Shown piece by piece: positions 35,201 through 42,035 of a stretch of 43,083 bases of DNA. Origin of the DNA: Chthoniobacteraceae bacterium (lineage in GTDB: Bacteria > Verrucomicrobiota > Verrucomicrobiia > Chthoniobacterales > Chthoniobacteraceae); contig CANFTB010000041.1 of the NCBI GenBank assembly GCA_947449735.1, forward strand, positions 1-43,083, given 5' to 3'. The position numbers and the translations under genes were made by a program. The first letter of the stretch is position 1, and the number at the start of each line of letters is the position of its first letter. The notes below the pieces were generated by a model. It saw only the letters and a program-made list of their open reading frames with translations. It ran no database searches and had not been told where the DNA came from.

Positions 35201-35507
35201 AGATCTCGGCGAAATGCAGAACCACTTGGTAGCGGCCCGGAGACAATGGAATCTGGTAGGAAAAGGACCCGGCCCGCTCCGTTTGATACAGGGCCGGGGT
35301 GCCGGTGCCCGCGATGGCGTGGGGGGCCGAGTACGCAAACCCGCCGGTGTAATAGGCGTCCCCCAGCCACGTCTGCCCCAGAGCATCCACCAATGAGCCC
35401 CCTCCTGCGTTAAGCCTCAGCGGCAGCGGCGCAGAAGCTCCAAAAGCCGACACTGCACAACCAAAAAGCAGCACCATCAGCCACCCAGCGCACGCCTCCA
35501 GTCGCAT
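29214..35507 (-). CDS. Giant secreted protein: four malectin/PKD-like modules, two IPT domains, sugar-dehydrogenase-type propeller and Kelch propeller
   Basis: A 2097-residue exported protein. After the signal peptide (MRLEACAGWLMVLLFGCAVS and on) come four malectin-like carbohydrate-binding domains at about 29-171, 277-418, 617-759 and 863-1004; each has an HAGG-like opening, LYQxER and RLHFAEIxxK-type blocks. PKD-like spacers fall at about 175-272, 423-515, 520-608 and 764-855, and another near 1010-1105. An IPT/TIG domain at about 1240-1325 leads to a beta-propeller (about 1330-1720) of the glucose/sorbosone dehydrogenase kind (SSNHDHGVNGIAFDNFGQLY, VSGLRNAFDLVW, GTHHGLDV). A second IPT domain (about 1735-1815) and a Kelch-type propeller of about six blades (VYVLGGS, VLVFGG, CYVFGG) finish the protein. 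There is no visible C-terminal anchor or sorting tag. ATG 35507 was preferred because a signal peptide begins there; the frame stays open to 35915. Role: binding and perhaps oxidising glycans outside the cell, inferred. Confidence 0.9.
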   Translation of the reverse strand: MRLEACAGWLMVLLFGCAVSAFGASAPLPLRLNAGGGSLVDALGQTWLGDAYYTGGFAYSAPHAIAGTGTPALYQTERAGSFSYQIPLSPGRYQVVLHFAEIYYKNQGKRVFSVNAEGVPSIVALDIVAAAGPDAAKTSSFEVEVADGVLNLDFIPVVENPKLSALEVALLRAGAPVSLRVDAPSELVFGPAPVSGLLEATLAGVPKGEDLRGVGSWEQTGGPAPAGILASGTLRSGVSFSAPGVYTFRFPASYSGATAVAQTKVFVFAEGAVNSNLRIHAGGPAYTDSSGRQWIADAFYKGGDAFSVPQSVKGTADSQLYQSERYGAFGYHIPAQNGSYLLRLHLAEIWFTSPGSRVFDIFAEGLPVAPGMDVAQAAGPLTALILNREVRVADGFVDLNFVPVKNNAKISALELLPITLDAPPSGISVGPDRTLQLPKDTVSVEAVLSGAADGAVPTQWLWTQVGGPVRAVIDSPSTRAANLRFNTPGSYRFRAEANVSGAVVSAELGVVVLAEVLAPLGVQTPTEVRVGPVPAEVQLEALVSGVPGGVPSAWSGLWEQTAGPATVKLSDASAPASRAVFSEPGVYAFKYTVKFGSASATSSLVVRAQGDVQGQEDIRIHSGGVAYTDSTGRVWQEDQFFTGGAAFGVFDAIQGTSDPGLYQTERFGSFGYHIPVRNGLYNVRLHFAELWFKRIGDRMFGVSAEGVVILKDLDVYKSVGPMNAMVWSGMVSVTDGRLDLEFLPWKESPVLCALEVLPMALDPPAFQLSAGMDRQIQLPLDTVRLEVQALEGSAPIAGASCAWSQVSGPSPAGIASPASIASDVHFSAPGLYKFRAQLVRGSTSGQTEVSVQVRPAPDTPGTVRIRCGGGALVDSFQRTWSADAFYSGGFSYASAVPIAGSPDAGLYQSERAGKQFGYRIPLASGDYTVRLHFAEIYWKDPGSRTFSVAMEAKAVISGLDLCATAGPRAALVKEWQQNVADGFLDLVFTGQVDNAKVSGIEILPAAKVDHLMHADIRAPDWVVDYSGTGVASVALQGSASHTHELGQWLTRFEWREGQVLISTKADVSVDAPVGEHQYTLTVWDSKTPPASMQESVTVRVLPASSVDGAAVLFYPDLASFLSGVVAPKYIAVSPSFRLEKTGGGLADGTMSSAWVVLSGDWKVAASGRYAPRLPKGVLGSAQLDGSPWDGERDLGPGVHRLVWKVEGVGGDSLPLELGWTRGDGAAGLFSDVTHDETRMPPQINRMAASGPALGGDLLEIEGMGYFPSADVAVYWGGRRLGVEILEASPQRIRLSTPPGTGTVGVQIKTPQGASNVVAYSYVEGIAPVQFLLKNVMMLPGPTQAAWGPDGRLYVASLSGSVTALELDDQYNVIRSQFIPAVQSHPNNQALGIGFSPWEPSSAFRIYLGHAKLFVTGGVSGIRPAPYLGEVSALASPQFQPVSILSGLPSSNHDHGVNGIAFDNFGQLYVPQGGNTNAGVPDPRIGGLDESPLSETVVVASIRRADFDGRITYRDYRTGAPSMDQNDGLNAEISGGTGVRTFVSGLRNAFDLVWATNGRLYGTDNGPNDGFGAASLGANVSGPEPAAMDKVLLLGRGRYYGHANRSRGRIDPRENYYRGVWDSPGAAWYTPPLVDLPSSKDGIDEYRATTFGGAMRGALLVQEWNENLAALKLSADGRRVESVIKKVPGTHHGLDVLSAPGGAILIVDYSLGQLNVALPQDKSAVGMVAYDIFPWRAPAGGGFQFVIGGQGFGTMADTSVRFGSLQAVITSVGPRRIKGVIPSALAPSAALMPVQVQSGGSVSVIPEAFRYLLVPGEGTGVWKQEVSLGAAPGACSCAEVGGLVYVISEDAGKFQAFDDVAGRWWDNLPVPPLKVLRGSLVTAGAQLALIGSVADGAPLELQFYDPLASVWTRGPSVPSNALRAAVVSLGRSVYVLGGSVAGAPVKSGWRFDLDRKEWSAVPGMPFASMEAAVCADAGRVLVFGGVPGDVSLRVQIYDPSAGAWSLGLPSSGQGPANRFGAAAAFFAGECYVFGGRSASGELSSKVDALLLEKMQWRGEIELSEPAWGLGVSLGETEILVVGGRGSIQALREVRKLVR

Positions 35508-36241
35508 TTTTGTTGAAGGAAGCACTGAGGGCCGTGTCAAGCGGCGCGCCGCATTTTTTAAGAAGACGGCCACGCACAAGGCCCAAAGCGACGACAGCCT
35601 CCGGAAATCCGGTTTGTCAAAGGCGCGCATATCCAACAGCGCCGCGCTTCCTCCGGCAACGCCCGAAAGCACCCCAGCCCTGCTGCAAAAAACTCCGTCA
35701 GATTCCAACGAGTCACTCGATCGCTTCTTCATACCCTTCGTCCTCAGCCTCCAGATTGCTCTCCCAGGTTGCACGCGCCTCCGCTCCCCCTTTCCACAGC
35801 GTTGCACGTTCATCCGTGTGCACCGAAATTCGAACGCCACATTCCGAGAGACAGCCCCGCACGGAGGTGTCAACGCGTTCTGTATTCCACGTGTCGCTAC
35901 GCAAGCAGACGGCAAAAGGTTTTAAAAAACTTCTCCCGCGGCAAACAAGCCCCCAGGAGACCGGACCAAACCCCGCCCTTCAAAAGCCAAAGCTCACCCC
36001 GCCCCTCTCCCCTTCAGCCCCCACGACATCCCCCACACATTTAAATACCTTGCATGCAAACATCGATTTCAGAGAATCGGAGACGGCCTGTCGGTTGGTT
36101 TTGCACCCACTGCGGTCAGATTAAATCTCAGGTATTGAAACGCGCCTTACAGCGCAGGCGAAGGGCGGGCGGACATTTTGTCGCACAGCTTTCACCTTGC
36201 CTCCTTGGAAGCGTCATTCATTACCTTAAGATTAGCCCTCC
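35508..36241. other. Long gap between the giant protein gene and olsB
   Basis: The minus strand remains open upstream of the giant gene for 136 codons, to 35915, but the reading has no family resemblance and would bury the signal peptide. A 204-codon plus-strand frame at 35510-36124 is Ser/Pro/Arg-rich and also unconvincing. AT-rich patches near 35920-35935 and 36040-36060 (with the palindrome TTGCATGCAA) are the likely places for divergent promoters. No RNA gene was recognised. Confidence 0.55.
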
Positions 36242-37042
36242 GTGACTGAATCCTCTCCTTCCACTCCTCAAGAATCCAAGCGCAACTCCAACATGGGGCG
36301 CCGCATCCTTTCAAGGCAGTCAGCACAGGGCGACTACACTGTCCGCATCGCTGAGACAGCCGAGGACATTAGATCCGCTCAAACGCTTCGTTTTCTTGTA
36401 TTTAACCTTGAGCTCCAAGAAGGCCTCGAAGCGTCCTACCTGACGCTCCGTGACGAGGACTCCTTTGACAGCGCCTGCGACCATTTGCTAGTGGAACACG
36501 GGGGAGAGGTCGTGGGCACCTACCGGATGCAAACGGGCGTGAGGGCCGCTCAGCATCAGGGGTACTACAGCGCCCAAGAGTTCGACTTCACACCCTTGGA
36601 GCCTTTCCGCGGCCAGCTGCTCGAACTCGGGCGCGCGTGCGTGCACAGCGAACACCGGAACCTTCGGGTTCTTTCGATGCTCTGGAAGGGGATTGTGAGT
36701 TATGCGAGGGAGCACGGCAGCCGCTACCTTGTGGGATGCAGTTCTCTCACCTCGCAAGACCCGGAGGAAGGCATCGCCCTCTACGACATGCTTTCCAGAA
36801 AGCACGGCGCGCCCGCAGAGTTTCAGACGCTGCCGCTTCCGGGATGGGAGTGCCCGACTCCTGAAATGGAGCGGGAACCGGCCCCCGTGCCCAGGGCGCC
36901 GAAGCTGCTCACAGCCTATCTTTCTCTGGGAGCAAAAATCTGTGCTCCGCCTGCGCTTGACCAGGAGTTCAAAACTATTGATTTTTTGACCCTGCTCGAC
37001 CTTGAGAACCTCCCTCCCAGCGCAGCCACCTTCTTCAACTAG
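36242..37042 (+). CDS. olsB: OlsB-type amino acid N-acyltransferase (GNAT fold), ornithine/glycine lipid synthesis
   Basis: A 266-residue Acetyltransf_5 family enzyme. OlsB moves a 3-hydroxyacyl group from acyl carrier protein to the alpha-amine of ornithine, giving lyso-ornithine lipid; close relatives (GlsB) use glycine. Conserved blocks include SAQTLRFLVFNLELQEG, DEDSFDSACDHLLVEHGGEV, VGTYRMQTG, LELGRACVHSEHRN and LWKGIVSYAREHGSRYLVGC. The start is GTG 36242 or ATG 36293; neither has a clear ribosome binding site. The acyltransferase that would complete the lipid is encoded directly after it, overlapping in another frame. Amino acid choice cannot be read from sequence by eye. Confidence 0.86.
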   Translation: MTESSPSTPQESKRNSNMGRRILSRQSAQGDYTVRIAETAEDIRSAQTLRFLVFNLELQEGLEASYLTLRDEDSFDSACDHLLVEHGGEVVGTYRMQTGVRAAQHQGYYSAQEFDFTPLEPFRGQLLELGRACVHSEHRNLRVLSMLWKGIVSYAREHGSRYLVGCSSLTSQDPEEGIALYDMLSRKHGAPAEFQTLPLPGWECPTPEMEREPAPVPRAPKLLTAYLSLGAKICAPPALDQEFKTIDFLTLLDLENLPPSAATFFN

Positions 37043-37835
37043 CCCTCCCTCAGGCGACGCACCGCGTGCCGCCGAGATCGGGACGTTCCCATTCATTGTC
37101 AAGAGCCTGCGTTTTACCACGCAACTCCTCTTGGGTTTGCTCCAAGTACGGAAGCTAGGCACCCCGGGGGCACACTCTGATGCGGTCTCGCTCGCCACGC
37201 GTTCGGTGGCTCTTCACAGGCTGTGCCGTAACCTTCTGAGGCATTTGGAAATCGAGGTGGTCATCGAGGGACCCCTCCCGTCCACAGGACTTCTGGTGAC
37301 CAACCATGTCAGCTTTCTGGACATCATGTTCTTGGGGGCCGTCACGCCCATGGTGTTTGTCTCGAAGTCCGACGTCGCGGCGTGGCCAATCATCGGCACC
37401 ATTGCAAGCTGCGCCGGAACTGTCTTTGTGGAACGGCGCCGCCGGTTGGATGTTTCCCGGGTCAACCTGCAGGTGAGCCGGGTCCTGGGTACGGGCGCTC
37501 TCGTCACTCTGTTTCCGGAGGGCACCAGTTCCGATGGCTCCATAGTCCTTCCCTTCCAGCCATCGCTCCTGCAGCCAGCGGTCGAGGCGGGGGTGTCCAT
37601 CACGCCCGGCCACCTAAGGTACACCGGAATGGATGGCGAGCGGGCCGATGATATTGCGTACTTCGGAGACAGGGACCTGATGCCCTGCATCATCGCGCTC
37701 CTCAACCGCAGAAGGACCACCGCCACCCTGCGCTGCGCCCCCCCCATTTTACCGGCTAATGACAGGAAGACGCTTGCCACGGAACTGCACAACGCGGTCG
37801 TCCGTTTGTCCGAGGGCAAGGCAGCCTCGTCTTGA
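37002..37835 (+). CDS. olsA: PlsC-type lysophospholipid acyltransferase, OlsA-like
   Basis: A 277-residue 1-acylglycerol-3-phosphate acyltransferase-family membrane enzyme. Motif I NHVSFLD is at 101-107 and motif III FPEGTSSDG at 171-179; FVSKSDVAAWPIIG and GTVFVERRRR lie between them. Next to an olsB gene, the likely job is O-acylation of lyso-ornithine (or lyso-glycine) lipid. The frame begins with a TTG at 37002, inside the end of olsB (41-base overlap); the first 27 residues are Pro/Ser-rich and may not be translated. Tight coupling with olsB supports a two-gene OlsBA unit. Confidence 0.87.
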   Translation: MRTSLPAQPPSSTSPPSGDAPRAAEIGTFPFIVKSLRFTTQLLLGLLQVRKLGTPGAHSDAVSLATRSVALHRLCRNLLRHLEIEVVIEGPLPSTGLLVTNHVSFLDIMFLGAVTPMVFVSKSDVAAWPIIGTIASCAGTVFVERRRRLDVSRVNLQVSRVLGTGALVTLFPEGTSSDGSIVLPFQPSLLQPAVEAGVSITPGHLRYTGMDGERADDIAYFGDRDLMPCIIALLNRRRTTATLRCAPPILPANDRKTLATELHNAVVRLSEGKAASS

Positions 37836-37996
37836 GCGGCGGAACAGGCACGATCAAGGCCCGCTCTCTGGAGCCCGGTTGAAACAGCGGCGCGGCGCAT
37901 GCTCGACCAGCCGCGAGGAGTGTAAGGTGAAAACCGCTGTTCTCCAAGAAGCCACCCGTATAACGTCGAAATTTCTCACCCTCAACCACCTCTGCC

Positions 37997-38551
37997 ATGC
38001 CCCTCCTAGCCGTCTGCTTTCTTGGCTTCCTCCTGATCGTTGCCTTCATCTGCATTTCCATCTACAACGGCTTCGTCAAAGGCAGACAAGCCGTGCGCAA
38101 TGGATGGGCTCAGATCGACGTACAGCTGAAGCGGCGTCACGATCTCATTCCCAACCTGCTCAATACCGTCAAAGGATACGCCGCCCACGAAAAAGAGACT
38201 TTGGAAAACGTGGTCAGCGCTCGGTCTCGAGCCACGGCCGCGGGCACACCGACAGAATCCATCAAGGCGGAGGGCGAACTCACACAGGCTCTCGGCCGTC
38301 TGCTCGCCGTTTCGGAAGCCTATCCCGAGCTCAAGGCGAACTCAAACTTCCTGCAGCTCCAGACCGAATTGGCCTCAACCGAGGACAGGATCGCCTTCTC
38401 CCGACAGGCCTACAACGACGACGTCACGCGCTACAATACCAGCACCGAGGTTTTCCCCAACGTGATCCTCGCAGGTATGTTCGGATTCAAAGGCGAGCCC
38501 CTTTTCGAAGCCGGCGCAGCTGAAAAAGCGGCCCCCCAGGTCCAGTTTTAG
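37997..38551 (+). CDS. LemA family protein
   Basis: A 184-residue LemA protein: an N-terminal transmembrane segment (LAVCFLGFLLIVAFICISIY) followed by a long helical bundle on the other side of the membrane. The signature block NGWAQIDVQLKRRHDLIPNL and the GYAAHEKETLENV helix are present, as is AYPELKANSNFLQLQ. LemA proteins are widespread envelope proteins without a settled function. The next gene, 49 bases on, carries a second LemA domain fused to GIDE, so the two probably form one complex. Confidence 0.95.
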   Translation: MPLLAVCFLGFLLIVAFICISIYNGFVKGRQAVRNGWAQIDVQLKRRHDLIPNLLNTVKGYAAHEKETLENVVSARSRATAAGTPTESIKAEGELTQALGRLLAVSEAYPELKANSNFLQLQTELASTEDRIAFSRQAYNDDVTRYNTSTEVFPNVILAGMFGFKGEPLFEAGAAEKAAPQVQF

Positions 38552-38600
38552 CCCCGTATCGCCCCTCCGCTCAGGGCGAAAAACCGCCTCCCCCCCGACA

Positions 38601-39845
38601 GTGTCCTCCGACGCCCTTTGGCTCCCCGTCGCAATCAGCGGCGGATCCGTCCTCTGCCTCTACCTCTCCCTCAGAGCGGTCAAGCGCAGACGCATTGTCG
38701 ACGACACCCCTACCTCCAAGACCACGGGCGTCTTCATCGGAATGGTGGAACTAAACGGTGTCGCGATCACCGATGAACCGCTCACAAGCTACATGGCCGA
38801 AACGGAGTGCGTGCACTTTTCGTGGTCTGTTGAGGAGCACTGGGAACGAACCATTCACGAGACGTACCGGGATTCGAATGGGAAATCCCAAACGCGCACC
38901 CGCATCGAAAGCGGCTGGACAACCGTCGCTTCCGGGAGCGAAAACATCCCGTTCCGGCTCAGGGACGATCACGGAGAAATCCTCGTTCACCCCGAAGGCG
39001 CGGACCTCCAGACGGCCACGATTTTTTCCGAAACCTGCACTCCGCGCGAAGGGCTCTATTTTGGAAAAGGCCCCGACGCGGCGGTCTCGCACTCCACCCA
39101 CAGACGCCGCTTTCAGGAAAACGCCATCGTCCACCGCTCCCCCGTCTACGTCATCGGCCAGGCGCGAGAGCGCAAGGACGTCGTGGCCGCGGAAATCGCA
39201 GCCTCGGACGAGGCCTCCATGTTCGTCATTTCCGTCGACGGGGAGAAGGGCGTACGCAGCTCCCTCGGGTGGGGGATTGTGGGCTGGTTTATTGCCGGAG
39301 GGATTCTGGCGTATGGCGTGCAGATGACCCTGCCCGGCAACGATCCAAGCGCGCACTGGTCTGTGCACACCCTTTCCTCCCTGATCTTCACGCTCCTCTG
39401 GTGCGTCGCCTGGACGGCCACGGCGTACAACAGTATCGCCGGGCTCAGACGCCGCGTCGAACAAGCCGCCAGCAACATCGACGTCATGCTGAAGCGCAGG
39501 AACGACCTCATTCCTCCGCTCGTCGAAACGGTCAAAGCGAGTGCCGCCCACGAGGCATCCCTGCAGGAGAATCTCGCCCGGTTACGCAGCACGCTTGAGA
39601 GAGGCGGCAGCACCGATGACTCCGTACAATTTTTGAAGGAGGCCTACCCCGCCCTCTCAAGCGACATCTCCTTCCTGAATCTCCAACAGGAAATGTCAGC
39701 GACCGAAACACGCATCGCGCTCGCGAGATCTTACTACACGGAAATCGCTTCCTTTTTCAACGCGCGAACGGAAGTGATCCCGGACCGCTGGGTCTGCAAG
39801 GTCCTACCCGGACTTTCGCAATTCCAACTGCAACTTCCCCAGTAA
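38601..39845 (+). CDS. GIDE-LemA fusion membrane protein
   Basis: A 414-residue protein starting at GTG 38601. A transmembrane segment at about 6-24 is followed by a GIDE-type domain (about 43-215; GVFIGMVELNG, CVHFSWSVEEHW, FSETCTPREG and HRSPVYVIGQARER), the domain found between the membrane segments of the mitochondrial E3 ligase MULAN/MAPL and in many bacterial proteins. No RING domain is present. Two more transmembrane segments lie at about 223-242 and 256-275. From about 280 to 410 is a LemA domain, with IDVMLKRRNDLIPPLVETVK matching the separate LemA upstream. The LemA-then-GIDE fusion arrangement suggests a two-protein envelope assembly; its role is unknown. Confidence 0.88.
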   Translation: MSSDALWLPVAISGGSVLCLYLSLRAVKRRRIVDDTPTSKTTGVFIGMVELNGVAITDEPLTSYMAETECVHFSWSVEEHWERTIHETYRDSNGKSQTRTRIESGWTTVASGSENIPFRLRDDHGEILVHPEGADLQTATIFSETCTPREGLYFGKGPDAAVSHSTHRRRFQENAIVHRSPVYVIGQARERKDVVAAEIAASDEASMFVISVDGEKGVRSSLGWGIVGWFIAGGILAYGVQMTLPGNDPSAHWSVHTLSSLIFTLLWCVAWTATAYNSIAGLRRRVEQAASNIDVMLKRRNDLIPPLVETVKASAAHEASLQENLARLRSTLERGGSTDDSVQFLKEAYPALSSDISFLNLQQEMSATETRIALARSYYTEIASFFNARTEVIPDRWVCKVLPGLSQFQLQLPQ

Positions 39846-39954
39846 ACCGGAGGCCTTTTTTCGTACAAAACCGACGCAACCTCGCCCGTCGGGGACGTGC
39901 TCCTTTACAAGCTGCATCAATCGCCCTTGGGGAATGCTATCGAAACCTAGGGCA

Positions 39955-40374
39955 CTAGAAACGAACCCGAATGATCCGCAAGAGCACCAAGGCGCGTAGG
40001 AATCGCATGGCCCGGAGGCTCTTCATCAAAACCCCAGAGGTTGGACTCAACATCATCAGGTAAAACGGGGCAATCGAAAGCAGGTCGACCAAACCCCAAA
40101 AGCTAAACATGTAGCGCATCCGGTCCTCGGCGAAATAGAGGTTGCCGAAATAATCCACGGTGAGAAACCCGATGGCGACAAAGTCCAGAGTGGTGATGAA
40201 GCCCGCGTAGTTGAGCTGATACGCCTCGAAATTTTCGAGCAGCATCGAGAGACAGGATGCGAACACCAGGATTCCCTGCACGGCCTGCCATATCACGCGA
40301 ACCGGCGATCCCGATTCTGTGAATACGTTGCCCAAAAAATCACGTATCGAGTTGTTTGAAGAGTTAGATCCCAT
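39955..40374 (-). CDS. Pore-less voltage-sensor domain protein (ion transport family S1-S4)
   Basis: A 139-residue membrane protein corresponding to S1-S4 of voltage-gated cation channels. S1 is at about 26-46, S2 at 58-80 with acidic residues Asp74 and Glu83 near it, S3 at 91-108 with Asp97, and S4 at 116-138. S4 carries Lys118, Arg121, Arg124, Arg127, Arg133 and Arg136, a charge at nearly every third position. The stop falls right after S4, and no pore helix or selectivity filter is encoded in any minus-strand frame just downstream. It may be a free voltage sensor like proton channels, or a channel truncated by a nonsense change. It stands alone, convergent with the GIDE-LemA gene. Confidence 0.85.
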   Translation of the reverse strand: MGSNSSNNSIRDFLGNVFTESGSPVRVIWQAVQGILVFASCLSMLLENFEAYQLNYAGFITTLDFVAIGFLTVDYFGNLYFAEDRMRYMFSFWGLVDLLSIAPFYLMMLSPTSGVLMKSLRAMRFLRALVLLRIIRVRF

Positions 40375-40612
40375 GGTTCGCGAGGTGGCTGAAGATTACA
40401 TTTTTAGCAGGACATACCTAAGTTTGCTTGGCAAGGGCATACTGGATAGCGCTTTCAGATTTCACACTGAAAATGGAGCAACCAAGCCGCAGGCTGCAGC
40501 GGGGCCGCCCGGCGGAAAGATTAATTCGCCTCAATTTTAAATTCATCCTAACCGCCTTTCATGTATAGGGTTTACCAATTGGACACCGCCCGGCACCCCT
40601 CCCCCTGTCACC

Positions 40613-41980
40613 ATGCTTAAAATTCTGGCACCCCCGGACCGCTCGCAGGCTTTGTGCGACGGCATTTCACGCCGCAACTTCCTAAAAATCGGCGCCATGG
40701 GAGCCACAGGGCTGAGCCTGCCAAACCTGCTGGCACTGGAATCGGCGGCGGGCATTAAAAACTCCCACAAGGCGGTGATCCTGATCTATCTGGTGGGAGG
40801 TCCGCCGCACCAGGACATGTTCGACCTCAAACCGAACGCGCCGCGTGAAATCGCCGGCCCCCACAAGCCCATCGGCACAAACGTGCCCGGAATCGAGATC
40901 TGCGAAATGTTCCCGCAAATGGCCCAGATGATGGACAAATTTGCGCTGATTCGCTCGCTGGTGGGTGCGCAGAGCGACCACGACGCGTACCAGTGTTACA
41001 CCGGACGTTCCCCGCGCGGACAAGCGATGCCACCCGGAGGATGGCCCCAGTTCGGCAGCGTCGTCGGCAGCCTTCAGGGAGGCGTCAACAACGCCATCCC
41101 GCCGTTCGTCAGTCTTTGTTATGAGTGCACTCACGGGCCGTACAACGAGCCCGGCCCAGGCGCCGTCGGTCCTGCCCATGCGGCCTTCCGCCATGTGGGT
41201 CCAACGCGGGACGATCTCACGCTCAAAGGGATCACCACCGACCGCCTGAACGACAGGGCCAGCCTTCTTGCGAGCTTCGACCGCTTCAGACGCGAAATGG
41301 ATGTCTCGGGAAAAATGGAGGCCATGGACATCTTCAACCAGCAGGCCATGGGGATCCTGACTTCCTCCAAACTAGCCGACGCGCTCGATCTTTCCAAAGA
41401 AGACCCGAGAATCGTGGCCCGTTACGGCACCGGTGACATCCGCAAACGTATCGACGACAACGGCGCCCCGCGTGTTCCTCAAAGTTTTCTCACCGCCCGG
41501 AGGCTGGTGGAAGCTGGAGCCCGCGTGGTCACCGTGAACTACAGCAAGTGGGACTGGCATGGTGGCGCGGGGAACGATATTTTCTCCCGGGAACGCGAGG
41601 ATTTCCCCATTTTTGACAACGCGATCACAGCGCTGGTTGAGGATCTGCACCAGCGCGGCCTCGACAAAGACGTCTCCGTGCTCGTGTGGGGCGAGTTTGG
41701 ACGCACACCGAACATCAACGCACAGACGGGCCGCGACCACTGGCCGCGCGTGGCCATGGCCTTGCTCGCGGGCGGAGGAATGCGCACCGGACAGGTCATC
41801 GGATCGACGGACCGTCTCGGGGGAGAAGCAGACAGCCGCCCGGTCACTTTCGGAGAGGTATTTGCAACCCTCTACCACAACCTCGGGATTTACGTCGCTA
41901 CCACGACGTTCACCGATGCCAAGGGACGCCCGCACTATCTTGTAGAGAACGGGGCGCTGCCCATGAGGGAACTCGTCTGA
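40613..41980 (+). CDS. DUF1501 family protein, Tat-exported (second copy)
   Basis: A 455-residue DUF1501 protein with a twin-arginine signal (SRRNFLKIGAMGATGLSL, Arg20-Arg21). Conserved blocks are LVGGPPHQDMFDLKP, VNYSKWDWHGG, VLVWGEFGRTPNIN and GRDHWPRVAMALLAGGG. It is distant from the copy at 7638: the signal region, the loop after the first metal-binding block and the C terminus differ, so these are two subfamilies, not a recent duplication. No PSD1 gene precedes it in the window, though a partner could lie elsewhere. It converges on a sulfatase gene 55 bases away, with a GGCTGG/CCAGCC hairpin at 41981-42004 between them. Confidence 0.95.
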   Translation: MLKILAPPDRSQALCDGISRRNFLKIGAMGATGLSLPNLLALESAAGIKNSHKAVILIYLVGGPPHQDMFDLKPNAPREIAGPHKPIGTNVPGIEICEMFPQMAQMMDKFALIRSLVGAQSDHDAYQCYTGRSPRGQAMPPGGWPQFGSVVGSLQGGVNNAIPPFVSLCYECTHGPYNEPGPGAVGPAHAAFRHVGPTRDDLTLKGITTDRLNDRASLLASFDRFRREMDVSGKMEAMDIFNQQAMGILTSSKLADALDLSKEDPRIVARYGTGDIRKRIDDNGAPRVPQSFLTARRLVEAGARVVTVNYSKWDWHGGAGNDIFSREREDFPIFDNAITALVEDLHQRGLDKDVSVLVWGEFGRTPNINAQTGRDHWPRVAMALLAGGGMRTGQVIGSTDRLGGEADSRPVTFGEVFATLYHNLGIYVATTTFTDAKGRPHYLVENGALPMRELV

Positions 41981-42035
41981 GGCTGGAGGAAAAGGGAACC
42001 AGCCGCCTACCCGTCACTCGGGGTCAGATCCGCCG

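Noticed and set aside
34668..35396. 242-codon plus-strand frame within the giant gene
   Set aside because: It is antisense to a malectin domain that is clearly coding on the minus strand.
35510..36124. 204-codon plus-strand frame upstream of olsB
   Set aside because: It is Ser/Pro/Arg-rich without motifs and lies across the likely promoter region; it is probably chance.
40319..40540. 73-codon plus-strand frame
   Set aside because: It begins antisense to the voltage-sensor gene and has no recognisable domain; the part beyond is too short to judge.
41981..42004. Terminator between the DUF1501 and sulfatase genes
   Set aside because: GGCTGG/CCAGCC can form a hairpin but no T tract follows on either strand, so it is only noted in the DUF1501 entry.
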